Shown piece after piece: positions 45,066 to 53,659 of a stretch of 64,000 nucleotides of DNA. Position numbers and translations under genes: made by a program. How positions within the stretch are numbered: the first letter of the stretch is position 1; every line of letters begins with the position of its first letter. The DNA lies in contig NZ_BAABFL010000134.1 in assembly GCF_039540975.1 (NCBI RefSeq), forward strand, positions 1 to 64,000. Direction: 5' to 3'. The notes beneath the pieces are model-generated. The model ran no database searches. It had not been told where the DNA came from and was given only the letters and a program-made list of their open reading frames with translations. Source of the DNA: Kistimonas scapharcae (lineage in GTDB: Bacteria > Pseudomonadota > Gammaproteobacteria > Pseudomonadales > Endozoicomonadaceae).

Positions 45066-46046
45066 ATGAAAGCCATGATTGTCCGCCAGTTAGGCGCTGC
45101 TGACGTGTTTGAGCAAACTGAAAAACCGATGCCTGTTGCCAAGGCAGGCCATATGGTCGTCGAGGTAAGAGCGACCAGCGTCAACCCTCTTGATACCATG
45201 CTCCGCTCTGTCGAAACCCCGTGGTCAGCCAACCTGCCGGAGATCCTTCATGGTGACGTCGCCGGTATTGTCAAAGAGGTCGGAGATGGAGTTACCCGGT
45301 TCAAGCCAGGTGATGAAGTCTATGGCTGCGCCGGTGGCATTGCCGGCCAGGATGGAGCGCTCGCGGAATACATGCTGGTTGACGCCGATCTCATGGCCCA
45401 TAAGCCGAACAGCCTGACTATGGAAGAATCCGCTGCACTGCCCCTGGTAGCCTTAACCGCCTGGGAAGCGCTGCACGACAAGATGAACATCCAGAAAGGC
45501 GACAACCTGCTAATACACGGCGCTACAGGCGGTGTTGGTCATATCGCCATCCAACTGGCCAAACATTTTGGCGCAACTGTGACGACAACTACCACACCGC
45601 GCAACCTGGAAACCGCCAGACAGCTGAACGCCGACCATGTGGTCAATAGCGTTGATACGCCGGTAGCGGATTACGTTCGTCAATATACGGATGGGCAAGG
45701 GTTCGACAAGGTCTTTGACACCATCGCCGGCGCCAATATCCAGCGCAGCTTTGAGGCCGTACGTTTCAACGGGGAGGTGGCTACCACACTGCCAGTAGAC
45801 GACACTTCACAAGTCGTACTGAAAAGCCTGAGCCTGCATGGCATCCTCATGCTGATCCCGCTGGTACACGGCATCAACCGCCCGGCCCACGGCAAAATCA
45901 TGGAAGAAATTGCACGGCTGGTCGACAGCGGCGTGATCAACCCTCTGATTGACCCGAAGCGGTTCACTATCTGGGACGTAGCAGACGCACACCGTCATCT
46001 TGAAGCGCGTAAAGCGGTCGGCAAGATTGTCCTTAGTGTTGAATAA
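45066..46046 (+). CDS. Zinc-independent quinone oxidoreductase-like dehydrogenase (MDR family)
   Basis: A 326-residue medium-chain dehydrogenase/reductase of the quinone oxidoreductase type. The GroES-like half (1-120) contains LHGDVAGIVKEVGDGVTRFKPGDEVYGCAGG in outline; the NADPH-binding Rossmann half has LLIHGATGGVGHIAIQLAKHFGA (about 150-172). Structural and catalytic zinc ligands are absent. It probably reduces quinones or enones with NADPH. It is divergent from the LysR gene and ends at a bidirectional terminator. Confidence 0.9.
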   Translation: MKAMIVRQLGAADVFEQTEKPMPVAKAGHMVVEVRATSVNPLDTMLRSVETPWSANLPEILHGDVAGIVKEVGDGVTRFKPGDEVYGCAGGIAGQDGALAEYMLVDADLMAHKPNSLTMEESAALPLVALTAWEALHDKMNIQKGDNLLIHGATGGVGHIAIQLAKHFGATVTTTTTPRNLETARQLNADHVVNSVDTPVADYVRQYTDGQGFDKVFDTIAGANIQRSFEAVRFNGEVATTLPVDDTSQVVLKSLSLHGILMLIPLVHGINRPAHGKIMEEIARLVDSGVINPLIDPKRFTIWDVADAHRHLEARKAVGKIVLSVE

Positions 46047-46076
46047 TGCAACCTGCCGTTGTCTGGTCCATAAAAA

Positions 46077-46095
46077 AGCCCCTCATTAAGGGGCT
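46077..46095. terminator. Bidirectional terminator
   Basis: AGCCCCT/AGGGGCT (46077-46083 with 46089-46095, loop CATTA) lies between convergent genes. On the minus strand it is followed by TTTTTA, a good intrinsic terminator for the AsmA-like gene. Confidence 0.8.
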
Positions 46096-46108
46096 CTTCG
46101 TTTCTGGA

Positions 46109-46885
46109 TTACTGGAACAGGGACTTCAGTTTGTTCAGGTTTTCCTTGTCTTTATCAGACAGTTTTTTGGATAACTCTTCTTCCAGTTTTTTCCGCGCAA
46201 TGTCCTGCAGGCGGTCAGCTACAACTTTCTCAGTTTGTGCCAACAGGCGGTTCAGAATCTCTTCACTCAGTTCGTCCGGCGTCAAACCCGTGGTTTTATC
46301 CCCCAGGTTGGTCATGACGATATTGGGCATCTTGAGGGTATGGTCGCCCTTGTCTTCAGTCATCAGGTTCAGTTTGGCATTGGTGAAACTGAGGTTTTCC
46401 ACCATCAGGCGGATATCGGCACCTTCTTCTTTCTTGGCAGGCTCAGCGGGCTTTTCTTCTTCACCGGCAGGCTTCTTGGCGCTGCGTTCCTTGATATCCT
46501 TCAGCAGGGTCTGGATATTCGTGGTCACACCTTTCTGTTCTGCCGTGATATCCATACCATCAACAAGGATTTCATTGATGACAACCACCGGACCCGACAG
46601 GGACTTGGGGCTCACCTGCAGGGCGATCTCGTTCATGCTGAAAATATAGGGGCTTTCAAACCCTTTCGGGTTAGCGATGGCCAGTTGATGTAACTCACCA
46701 CGACCATCACGGAGCGTGATCTTGACACTGTTCAGCGTGACGGGTGTACCCGTGATCTTTGACCCCGTCGTCTCAATCACGTCTTTGACTATACCATCCA
46801 GGTTCCGGAGGGTGATCACGACCACCAGAACCATTAGCGCCACAATCGCAACCAGTGCAATCGAAACCGTCTTCTTGATACTCAT
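46109..46885 (-). CDS. AsmA/DUF748-like membrane-anchored periplasmic protein
   Basis: A 258-residue protein with one N-terminal membrane anchor (about residues 7-26) and a beta-rich periplasmic part like the start of AsmA/DUF748 proteins (ITGTPVTLNSVKITLRDGRG, NPKGFESPYIFSMNEIALQV). A central Lys/Glu/Pro/Ala-rich linker (about 135-160) separates a second beta segment from a C-terminal coiled-coil helix (EEILNRLLAQTEKVVADRLQ). AsmA-like proteins act in envelope lipid movement. The start at 46885 has AAGGGGAAA upstream; the longer frame to 47014 lacks it. Confidence 0.75.
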   Translation of the reverse strand: MSIKKTVSIALVAIVALMVLVVVITLRNLDGIVKDVIETTGSKITGTPVTLNSVKITLRDGRGELHQLAIANPKGFESPYIFSMNEIALQVSPKSLSGPVVVINEILVDGMDITAEQKGVTTNIQTLLKDIKERSAKKPAGEEEKPAEPAKKEEGADIRLMVENLSFTNAKLNLMTEDKGDHTLKMPNIVMTNLGDKTTGLTPDELSEEILNRLLAQTEKVVADRLQDIARKKLEEELSKKLSDKDKENLNKLKSLFQ

Positions 46886-47052
46886 GGGCTTTCCCCTTAC
46901 CCGGCCAGAATGATGTCCGCAAACAATCGACGCAGGTGAGTCTACTCCGCCATGCTCCGTTGTCCAGCGTAGTGCAACCTGTACAGCCAAAAGAATGGAT
47001 ACCCTGAATCTCAAAAAACAGACTAATCCACCCTGTGTGCATAACAGAGATC

Positions 47053-48873
47053 TTACTTGGAATGCTTACGTGGCACTTCTGGTGATAAACCTTCAGAGGG
47101 TGAATTACTATTATCACTAGGACTAGGTGTCGGTGGAATGACTTTTGTAGTTAGCTGAAATCCAAATGTGGCGGGTGAAAAGTCTGCTGGTAATGAACAG
47201 CATTCTCTGGTTGGAGATAAATATCTTGATCTATCTGGCGACCTTGAGGGCGATTCTCCGATAGTAGCATGCCGTTCACGGGGCCGTCTGCCAGCTTTAG
47301 CCGTTCCTGTTTGTTTTTCTTCTGCAATGCTGACCGCTTTTTCTTTCCGCTCTGTTCTCCTTAAACCTTTTACCGTTGTTTTAAATTTTCGCCTGAGTTT
47401 AGCGGTAAACCTTTCCTTTTCATGCATGGTTACCTCCATCTCCAATATTTGATCACACAACGTTTGAATGGACGGAATGAATATACTCCACAAAGCCTCA
47501 AATTTTTTAACATACCCACACAAATCATCAATAGTTTGCCACTCCTTCTCAGACAACTTCGTCTTTTGCTCTATTCCTCGGGATGTTTCCTCCCGAGAAA
47601 CGTTCATTTTTCTTACCAGCTCCTGCCCCTGCTTGAGAATATCTTCAAGTAATGCTCTCGGAACAGGCTGATAACAGAAATAGTCTTTAGGCTTAGGGTT
47701 GACATCAACTCCCAGCCTTATTGCAGGCATCACCTTACTCTCTTCCAGCCTGCATTCAGTATCCTGTTGTGATCTGCCCGCCGCAACAAACGCATTCGCT
47801 TCTTCCATTGAATTAAAGGAATGGTATTCCGGCTCCATAAGAGATAACGGTGAAGCTTCCTCTATAACCCAACCATTTGCTGAAGATGGCCGCCGGTCTT
47901 TCAATACTTGCTCTCCCTCTTTCCGTAAGATATTCACCTCTCCTAGATTTCTCACAGGCGGTACTGGTTTTTCATCAGGCAAATGAACAGAGTGATGTTC
48001 TTGTTTATAGAAAACAAGTGCTTGCCGGGGACTACTCGATAATGTTTGCTGCAAACAGTCACAATTTCTTCCCATTTTGGCCCTGCACTCGTCTAGCTTT
48101 GCAAATCTTTCTTCTACAGACATATCTGATTTTTTATTATTTATATCCATATGGTCTGGTAGTTTCTCTTGTCTGTAAAATCTAAAAATAGCGGGTAAGC
48201 TCTCGCGAAACTTATCCATATAGAAAATAAGTGACTTACATTTACTTCTACAGAGTTCGACCATATTATCTGCAGATACAGTAACCACATAGCGCTCTTC
48301 TTCGTCTTTAAAAACTGTCCTTACTGACCATTCTCGATCAATCCTTTTATTATCAGAAAACGCGGACATACAACGTTTTAAATCACCACGAAGAAGATGA
48401 AAGCTCTGCATTAATCTACCAATATTATCATAAATAGTGTCACAAACTCGTTTTGGAAGAAACATATTATCCGTCTCTTTCATCTTTTTTACCTTCTCAG
48501 CAAGGAGCTCTAAATAATCTAAATCCATAGTGGCTTGCTGAGCAAAACGAAACAACTGATAGGTACTAAAATCATTATCCTCCATTCTTTTACAAAGAAA
48601 GGAAGACAAATAAAAGTATTCATACGGTGCCATATGTTCAGGAGGATTATTTACCGTTATTCGCAAATCCTGAAAACTAGTAGCACGCGACAGTGGTTTT
48701 AATGCTTCACTATCTGGCAGCTCTTCTATTTCATCTAAATGAAGCATTGAACACGTCCGGCGTAGAGAAACAGTTTTATCAGTAAATTTTCTAGCAGAAG
48801 CATGCCCACGGTATGAATCGGGCACATCAGAAGGCCTTAAATATTGTCCATAATCTATGCTTTTTGATGCCAT
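47053..48873 (-). CDS. Large hypothetical protein, putative effector with Ser/Arg/Pro-rich tail
   Basis: A 606-residue AT-rich gene product with no recognised domain or signal peptide. Residues 1-100 are polar; 100-270 are helical with paired Cys residues (LCRSKCKSLIFYMDKF); 430-500 form a probable coiled coil. The tail (from about 505) is basic and disordered, with KAGRRPRERH, SRSPDRSRYLSPTRE and Pro/Ser repeats, reminiscent of eukaryotic SR-type sequences that host kinases phosphorylate. That resemblance is compositional only. It stands alone between the AsmA-like and HET-C-like genes. Confidence 0.65.
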   Translation of the reverse strand: MASKSIDYGQYLRPSDVPDSYRGHASARKFTDKTVSLRRTCSMLHLDEIEELPDSEALKPLSRATSFQDLRITVNNPPEHMAPYEYFYLSSFLCKRMEDNDFSTYQLFRFAQQATMDLDYLELLAEKVKKMKETDNMFLPKRVCDTIYDNIGRLMQSFHLLRGDLKRCMSAFSDNKRIDREWSVRTVFKDEEERYVVTVSADNMVELCRSKCKSLIFYMDKFRESLPAIFRFYRQEKLPDHMDINNKKSDMSVEERFAKLDECRAKMGRNCDCLQQTLSSSPRQALVFYKQEHHSVHLPDEKPVPPVRNLGEVNILRKEGEQVLKDRRPSSANGWVIEEASPLSLMEPEYHSFNSMEEANAFVAAGRSQQDTECRLEESKVMPAIRLGVDVNPKPKDYFCYQPVPRALLEDILKQGQELVRKMNVSREETSRGIEQKTKLSEKEWQTIDDLCGYVKKFEALWSIFIPSIQTLCDQILEMEVTMHEKERFTAKLRRKFKTTVKGLRRTERKEKAVSIAEEKQTGTAKAGRRPRERHATIGESPSRSPDRSRYLSPTRECCSLPADFSPATFGFQLTTKVIPPTPSPSDNSNSPSEGLSPEVPRKHSK

Positions 48874-49028
48874 AATTCAGCCATTTAATTAACAATACCT
48901 GATTAAAAGATCTATTATCGGATATCTTGATATAATTCATATAACATTTTCACTCAGGTATATTAACACTCGATCTCATCATTGTGCCTGCATACAAGCC
49001 TCTGGAAGCATGCGAACTCACCGAAACT

Positions 49029-49060
49029 AAAAAAGGCGTACATAAAAGTACGCCTTTTTT
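49029..49060 (-). terminator. Terminator of the HET-C-like gene
   Basis: A perfect 13-bp stem AAAAAAGGCGTAC/GTACGCCTTTTTT (49029-49041 with 49048-49060, loop ATAAAA) with a built-in T tract, 20 bases past the stop. Confidence 0.9.
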
Positions 49061-49080
49061 AAGAAACACTGGTCAGAACA

Positions 49081-49992
49081 TCAATCCAGGTAACCCGCAG
49101 GCGGCTGCTTACGATTCGTCAGCGGCGGATAGACGTAATCCGGCTTGCCTTCACAAACCACGTTGACATTGGCATCCATACCGGTACCAAACGTGATTTT
49201 TTCAACGCTGCCAACCTTACAGTTGCTTGCTTTCGGCGGATACACGTTCCACAGTTCAACGTTGGTCATGTTGCGGTAAACGTCTTCAGGCACTGACAGC
49301 ATGAACGCATTCAATACACGACGACCGTAACGTACCCCTTTATCGAAAGCGACTTCATAACCCAGTGCATCGTAGTTTTGGAAGTGACGACGGGATACCT
49401 TGCCACGGAACGGATAGTCCTTGCTCATGATGTTGTGGGGATAGTCACTGCCCTCAGGAATACCCGGGATCGGCATGTCCGGATCATAGTGGGTCAGTTT
49501 CAGGGTTTTCGGCATATCATTGATGTCGCGGCCTTCAAAAAAGATTTCATCAATAATCCGCTGCTCTTTCTCGGTCATCTCAATGTAGTTGGAGTGAGAG
49601 ATGAAGTCTTCAGACGCATGCAGGGCACTGCCCAGGTAGGTGAATGCGCCGTTCAGATCACCGGCAATGGCCATCTTGGAAGCGGCTGCCAGGTTCTTGC
49701 GGAACATGACGATACCGTTGGTGAAGGCTTCCTTGTTGGTTTCTGTCTGGTAACGGTCAAAATGAACCTCAGGAATGTAGTCCTTGTTACCACCAGTAGT
49801 GTTGAAATCACGATCCGGATAAACGACAGAAGCTTTCAGAAGCTGCATGGCTTCCGGCGCCCACATGCCATACTTGGCAGCTTCTTCAGTGATTTTAGGA
49901 TGCGAACCAAAGGTCGACATACCATAGGACGCTGTAGCGGCAACAGCCAGGGCAACACCCGCAGCAATCTTGCTGATATTTTTGATTGTCAT
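49081..49992 (-). CDS. Secreted HET-C/zinc-dependent phospholipase C-like protein
   Basis: A 303-residue exported protein. Residues 1-24 form a Sec signal (ending TASYG). The mature part begins with FGSHPKITEEAAKYG, and contains AFTYLGSALHASEDFISHSNYIEM (about 120-143), the His/Glu/Asp-rich helix shared by HET-C proteins and zinc phospholipase C (H-x3-D/E-x3-HSNYVE pattern). This suggests a zinc phospholipase or related fold acting outside the cell. The ATG at 49992 is preferred over TTG at 49998. An FNR-like sequence with two mismatches lies at 50082-50095. Confidence 0.7.
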   Translation of the reverse strand: MTIKNISKIAAGVALAVAATASYGMSTFGSHPKITEEAAKYGMWAPEAMQLLKASVVYPDRDFNTTGGNKDYIPEVHFDRYQTETNKEAFTNGIVMFRKNLAAASKMAIAGDLNGAFTYLGSALHASEDFISHSNYIEMTEKEQRIIDEIFFEGRDINDMPKTLKLTHYDPDMPIPGIPEGSDYPHNIMSKDYPFRGKVSRRHFQNYDALGYEVAFDKGVRYGRRVLNAFMLSVPEDVYRNMTNVELWNVYPPKASNCKVGSVEKITFGTGMDANVNVVCEGKPDYVYPPLTNRKQPPAGYLD

Positions 49993-50201
49993 AATCAAAA
50001 AAAAACCTGAAATACCTAAGAAAATAAAGGGGTTAGGAACAAGATTTCCTGTCGGTGGATAGTAGTTTTTATCCCCCCGTGCATAGTGATTTACGTCAAC
50101 GGGCTCTCGTTAATTTTCAGTGCTGATCGGGGTTTAGAGAGGCAACTCGAATATAAGTCAATATTTAGCACTAAAATACCAAAAACGCCTTTTCCCATAA
50201 A

Positions 50202-50241
50202 AAAATAAGCAGGCTGAAAAACGATCAGACCTGCTTATTTT
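50202..50241 (-). terminator. Terminator of the DUF3299 gene
   Basis: A perfect 12-bp stem AAAATAAGCAGG/CCTGCTTATTTT (50202-50213 with 50230-50241) lies 22 bases past the stop and has T residues on the minus strand. Confidence 0.75.
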
Positions 50242-50262
50242 CTCATCCATCACAGTAACGTT

Positions 50263-50808
50263 TTACCAGGTAATGTAATCTGTCACCAATTCTGCCTTCA
50301 TGGAGTACATTGCATCCGAGTATTCACTGGTCGTCATGGTAGACGTCAGTTTGCCGTAGACCCAGTAGGGATACATGGCCGTTTCCTCGTAGGCCATCCC
50401 TTTTTCATACTCAATGTAAACGATCTGGTTCGGGCTGGGCGGCGGTACATGCACACAGGCGCCGGCGGTCGGCACCAGCAGGAACCGGGTCGCCGTCATG
50501 TCATCACGCATGTTCAGTGGTACAAGGTAACCGGGAATCTTGACCAGCTGGTTGTCGTAATCAGTAATAATCTTACGACCATAGCCTTCCATATAGGTAT
50601 CAAAGACAGCTTTGGTAATGGCACCGTTGCGGTAATCCTTGACCACCGTTTTATCGACGGGAGGCCGAAGGTCTTTCCAGACAACCCGTAGCACATCCTC
50701 CTGAATGCCTGCCAGAGTCTGCGTACTGGTCAACAATGCCAGCAGCAACACGGAACAACGGGAAAGCAAACGAACCATAAATGCAGTTTTCATCATGTTG
50801 TATCGCAT
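50263..50808 (-). CDS. DUF3299-family exported protein
   Basis: A 181-residue protein with an N-terminal signal (about residues 1-33) and a DUF3299 domain: VKIPGYLVPLNMRDD and FLLVPTAGACVHVPPPSPNQIVYIEYEKG are family hallmarks. DUF3299 genes often accompany ABC export systems and metal or lipid handling genes; the biochemical role is not known. Nine bases separate it from the permease gene upstream, so it belongs to the three-gene ABC unit. The N-terminal start at 50808 follows AGGTTCTGACA; the Met at 50796 is an alternative. Confidence 0.85.
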   Translation of the reverse strand: MRYNMMKTAFMVRLLSRCSVLLLALLTSTQTLAGIQEDVLRVVWKDLRPPVDKTVVKDYRNGAITKAVFDTYMEGYGRKIITDYDNQLVKIPGYLVPLNMRDDMTATRFLLVPTAGACVHVPPPSPNQIVYIEYEKGMAYEETAMYPYWVYGKLTSTMTTSEYSDAMYSMKAELVTDYITW

Positions 50809-50817
50809 TGTCAGAAC

Positions 50818-52080
50818 CTACACACGAACCGTCAGACCATCCGCCAGCGAGTGCTTGTAAGCACGCCACGCTGGTAACAACCCCAACGTCGCAGATAGCA
50901 GGATAATCCCGGCCAGCATCATCACTTCCTTAAACACAGGCAAACCAATCGGCAGGTAAATGCCCAGCTGAGACTGAACCAGTGGTTGCGCCACCAGCAG
51001 ACCGCCATAGAGCAAGCCGATACCAAGGGCACACCCTGCCACGGTATAAATCAGCGTTTCACTGAGCAGTAACAAAAAGGTATGAACAGGCTTCGCGCCA
51101 ATGGAGCGGAGAATAGCAATTTCACGACGACGCTCGTTTAATGACGTCAACACCGTGGTCAACATCCCCACCAGCCCTGCCAGCAATACCAACCCCGATA
51201 CAAACAGCAGCGCTTTCTCCCCCGCCCCAACGATCTGCCACAGGTTCTGTAACGCCACACCGGGCAGAATGGCCAGCAAGGCTTCATCGCCATACTCATT
51301 GATCAGGCGCTGAACCCTGAACGTGGCCATCCTTGATGTCAGCCCCATATAAAATGCCGTAACGGATGTGGGCTGCAGGGCCATTGCTCGTGCTTCTTCG
51401 GCGCTGGTTTCCAGCCCGGGCACCGGTGCCGAGCTGTTATGCCAGTCAATATGCATGGCTTCGATGCCTTCAAGGGAGACAAGAATGGTTTTATCAATGG
51501 GCGTGCCAGTAGGCGCCAAAATGCCACTAATTCGGAATGGCTTGTCCTCGTGATGGTGCATGGCAACAGTATCCACACCGTGCGACAGAACAATGTCCTG
51601 ACCAACGGTATACCCGAGTTTCCTGGCGACTTCGGCGCCAATCACCGCATCGAACAGATCCGAGAATGGCTGGCCATCCGCCACAACCAGCGGGGAGTCA
51701 CCGCGGTATCGGAAATGCTTGAACAGGTCACGGCTGGTGCCCATCACCCTGCGCCCCCGGTGGGAATCCCCCAGGGAAACCGGAATGGTCCAGGCAACGG
51801 CAGGATGATTGCGGATCTCTTCATAACTCTCCCAGCTGACATTGCTTGACGCATTGCCGATATGGAAGACCGAACTGAGCAGCAGGTTAATATCACCGGT
51901 ACGGGCACCGACGATAAGATCTGTGCCGGAAAGGGTATTGGTAAAGCTCTGCCGTGCTTCCACCCGGATGCGTTCAACCCCCAGCAGTAACAAAACACTG
52001 ATGGCGATGGACAGCACGGTCAGTGTCGCAGTCAACCGGCGGTTCAGGATACTTTTGATGGTCAGGCCGAGAATCGACAT
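50818..52080 (-). CDS. ABC transporter permease, MacB/FtsX type
   Basis: A 420-residue inner-membrane permease with the FtsX/MacB arrangement: one N-terminal helix (about 15-40), a large periplasmic domain (about 45-260), then three C-terminal helices starting at ALLFVSGLVLLAGLVGMLTTV, with LNERRREIAILRSIGAKP as the conserved coupling loop. It does not pump through the membrane itself but works with lipids or lipoproteins in the periplasm. The ATG overlaps the ATPase stop (ATGA). The TTG at 52086 is less likely. Confidence 0.9.
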   Translation of the reverse strand: MSILGLTIKSILNRRLTATLTVLSIAISVLLLLGVERIRVEARQSFTNTLSGTDLIVGARTGDINLLLSSVFHIGNASSNVSWESYEEIRNHPAVAWTIPVSLGDSHRGRRVMGTSRDLFKHFRYRGDSPLVVADGQPFSDLFDAVIGAEVARKLGYTVGQDIVLSHGVDTVAMHHHEDKPFRISGILAPTGTPIDKTILVSLEGIEAMHIDWHNSSAPVPGLETSAEEARAMALQPTSVTAFYMGLTSRMATFRVQRLINEYGDEALLAILPGVALQNLWQIVGAGEKALLFVSGLVLLAGLVGMLTTVLTSLNERRREIAILRSIGAKPVHTFLLLLSETLIYTVAGCALGIGLLYGGLLVAQPLVQSQLGIYLPIGLPVFKEVMMLAGIILLSATLGLLPAWRAYKHSLADGLTVRV

Positions 52081-52802
52081 CAGCAAGTCTCCAGTGTGTT
52101 GCCCGCAGCACGGTTGATGGCGTTCAGTGAAATGGTTTGGTCAAACATGCCTTCCAGCGACGAATCGTGGCTGACAAACAGCAACGTGCTACCCGCTGAA
52201 CGACACTCTTCAAACAGCAATTCGAGGAATGCTTCCCGGCTGTCGCTGTCCAGGGCTGAGGTTGGTTCGTCGGCAATAATGATCTCGGGCTGACCGAGTA
52301 ATGCCCGGGCAGCCGCCACCCGCTGCTGCTGGCCGATACTCAGCTCGGTAACTGGCCGATGAATAAGATGTTGTCCACTTAATCCCTGGTGATTCAGAAG
52401 ACGCACGGCTTCCTCTGCCAACGATGCACTGTTCTGCGTGGCACGCGCTTTTCGCACCGGCGCAAAACTCGCAGGCAAGACCACATTTTCCAGCACGGAC
52501 AGGTAAGGGATCAGGTTGAACATCTGAAAGATGTAACCAATATGGTTGGCACGGAAAGTATCTCTCTGGCTGACCGGCAATTGGTTAATCGCCGTTCCCA
52601 GAATATTGACCATCCCTTGCTGGGGCTCCAGTACCCCGCCTATCAGCCCCAATAGCGTGGTTTTACCACTGCCGCTGGGACCTTTCAGAAAGCAGCGGGT
52701 GCCCGCCTGAAGTTCAAACGCGGCAATATCGATAACAGGTTTGTTAGGCTGCCAGCCGAATAGCATGTCTGACAGTTGGATAGTTGATGCTTGATCAAAC
52801 AT
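52080..52802 (-). CDS. ABC transporter ATP-binding protein, MacB/LolD type
   Basis: A 240-residue ABC ATPase. Walker A is LKGPSGSGKTTLLGL (about 37-51), the Q-loop is YIFQMFNLIPYLSVLENV, the signature is ELSIGQQQRVAAARAL (about 145-160), Walker B is IIIADEPTSALD and the switch His is in LFVSHDSSLE. It drives the partner permease encoded immediately after. First gene of the three-gene unit; TTAATTTGAATCAA at 52973-52986 upstream is FNR-like with one mismatch. Confidence 0.92.
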   Translation of the reverse strand: MFDQASTIQLSDMLFGWQPNKPVIDIAAFELQAGTRCFLKGPSGSGKTTLLGLIGGVLEPQQGMVNILGTAINQLPVSQRDTFRANHIGYIFQMFNLIPYLSVLENVVLPASFAPVRKARATQNSASLAEEAVRLLNHQGLSGQHLIHRPVTELSIGQQQRVAAARALLGQPEIIIADEPTSALDSDSREAFLELLFEECRSAGSTLLFVSHDSSLEGMFDQTISLNAINRAAGNTLETC

Positions 52803-53110
52803 GGTGATGACCAGATTGCTCCTGCAGAGAAGAACGACGCGATTACGCGCGTCCTTGCGATGTCACAAATAAGACAGGATCAGAACTGGATCGGCAGAAT
52901 AAAGCACCAAAGTCTCAATTCGTTGAGATTGGTCATGTCCTGCGATTGAAAAAATGATTTATGTCGGGCGGGTTAATTTGAATCAATGAATACGAGGCAC
53001 TGCACCTGACAAACAGGTACCGTCTTTTATTATGGGAACGATATAAAACAGGAAGAGGATTCGGTCATGACAGACCCACCAGTTTAACTGACAGGTCTGT
53101 CCATGCAGGA
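52803..53110. other. Intergenic region between pduT and the ABC unit
   Basis: No gene is seen in 308 bases. It holds a TCTCAA-TTCG-TTGAGA hairpin (52913-52928), an FNR-like sequence (52973-52986) and the pduT terminator (53069-53101). Confidence 0.45.
53069..53101 (-). terminator. Terminator after pduT
   Basis: GACAGACC/GGTCTGTC (53069-53076 with 53094-53101) lies 10 bases past the pduT stop; no strong T tract follows. Confidence 0.45.
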
Positions 53111-53659
53111 TTACAGCAACTTGCGGAACAGTTCTTCGGTGGGAGACGCAATAACAGTCTTGTGAATCAGCATGCCGGATTCATTGGCCGCCATCACACC
53201 GGAATCCACAGCCGCGTTCACCGCAGACAGTTCACCGGTCATGGTCACGAACGACTTACCGCCAATCGCCATGCCCAGCCGCACTTCCATCATCTTCACA
53301 TCCGCCGCCTTGGCCGCCGCATCCGCAGCGATGACCGCAGAAGCCACATTAAAGAATTCCAGTACGCCGACGGCGCCGGTGTGCTGGATATCGGTCATGC
53401 CGCTCAGGCCGGCAATCAGCTCTTCGTGAATATTCGGGATCAGCAGGCGATCAACGATGGTCTGGCGGCCGATCTCTTCACCGGCTTCCACAGAAGCACG
53501 TACCGCCGCCACATCACCGGACACGATGACCAGGTACTTACCCGGGCAGATGGTCTTGGCTTCCTGCAGACGCACGTCAGCCGCCTTGGTCATGGCGTCC
53601 GCCGCCTGGATTCCCTTTGCAATGCTGGTGAATTCCAGCAATCCCAGTGCATTACTCAT
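53111..53659 (-). CDS. pduT: Tandem-domain BMC shell protein PduT
   Basis: A 182-residue BMC-T shell protein with two BMC domains (about 4-85 and 95-177), each with the A-x-D-A-x2-KAADV motif. It matches PduT, including KTICPGKY with Cys38, the residue that holds the 4Fe-4S cluster at the pore of the trimer in Salmonella PduT. It should pass electrons or a cluster across the shell with PduS. Its ATG overlaps the pduS stop by one base (TAATG). It is the only trimeric shell protein seen in this window. Confidence 0.95.
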   Translation of the reverse strand: MSNALGLLEFTSIAKGIQAADAMTKAADVRLQEAKTICPGKYLVIVSGDVAAVRASVEAGEEIGRQTIVDRLLIPNIHEELIAGLSGMTDIQHTGAVGVLEFFNVASAVIAADAAAKAADVKMMEVRLGMAIGGKSFVTMTGELSAVNAAVDSGVMAANESGMLIHKTVIASPTEELFRKLL

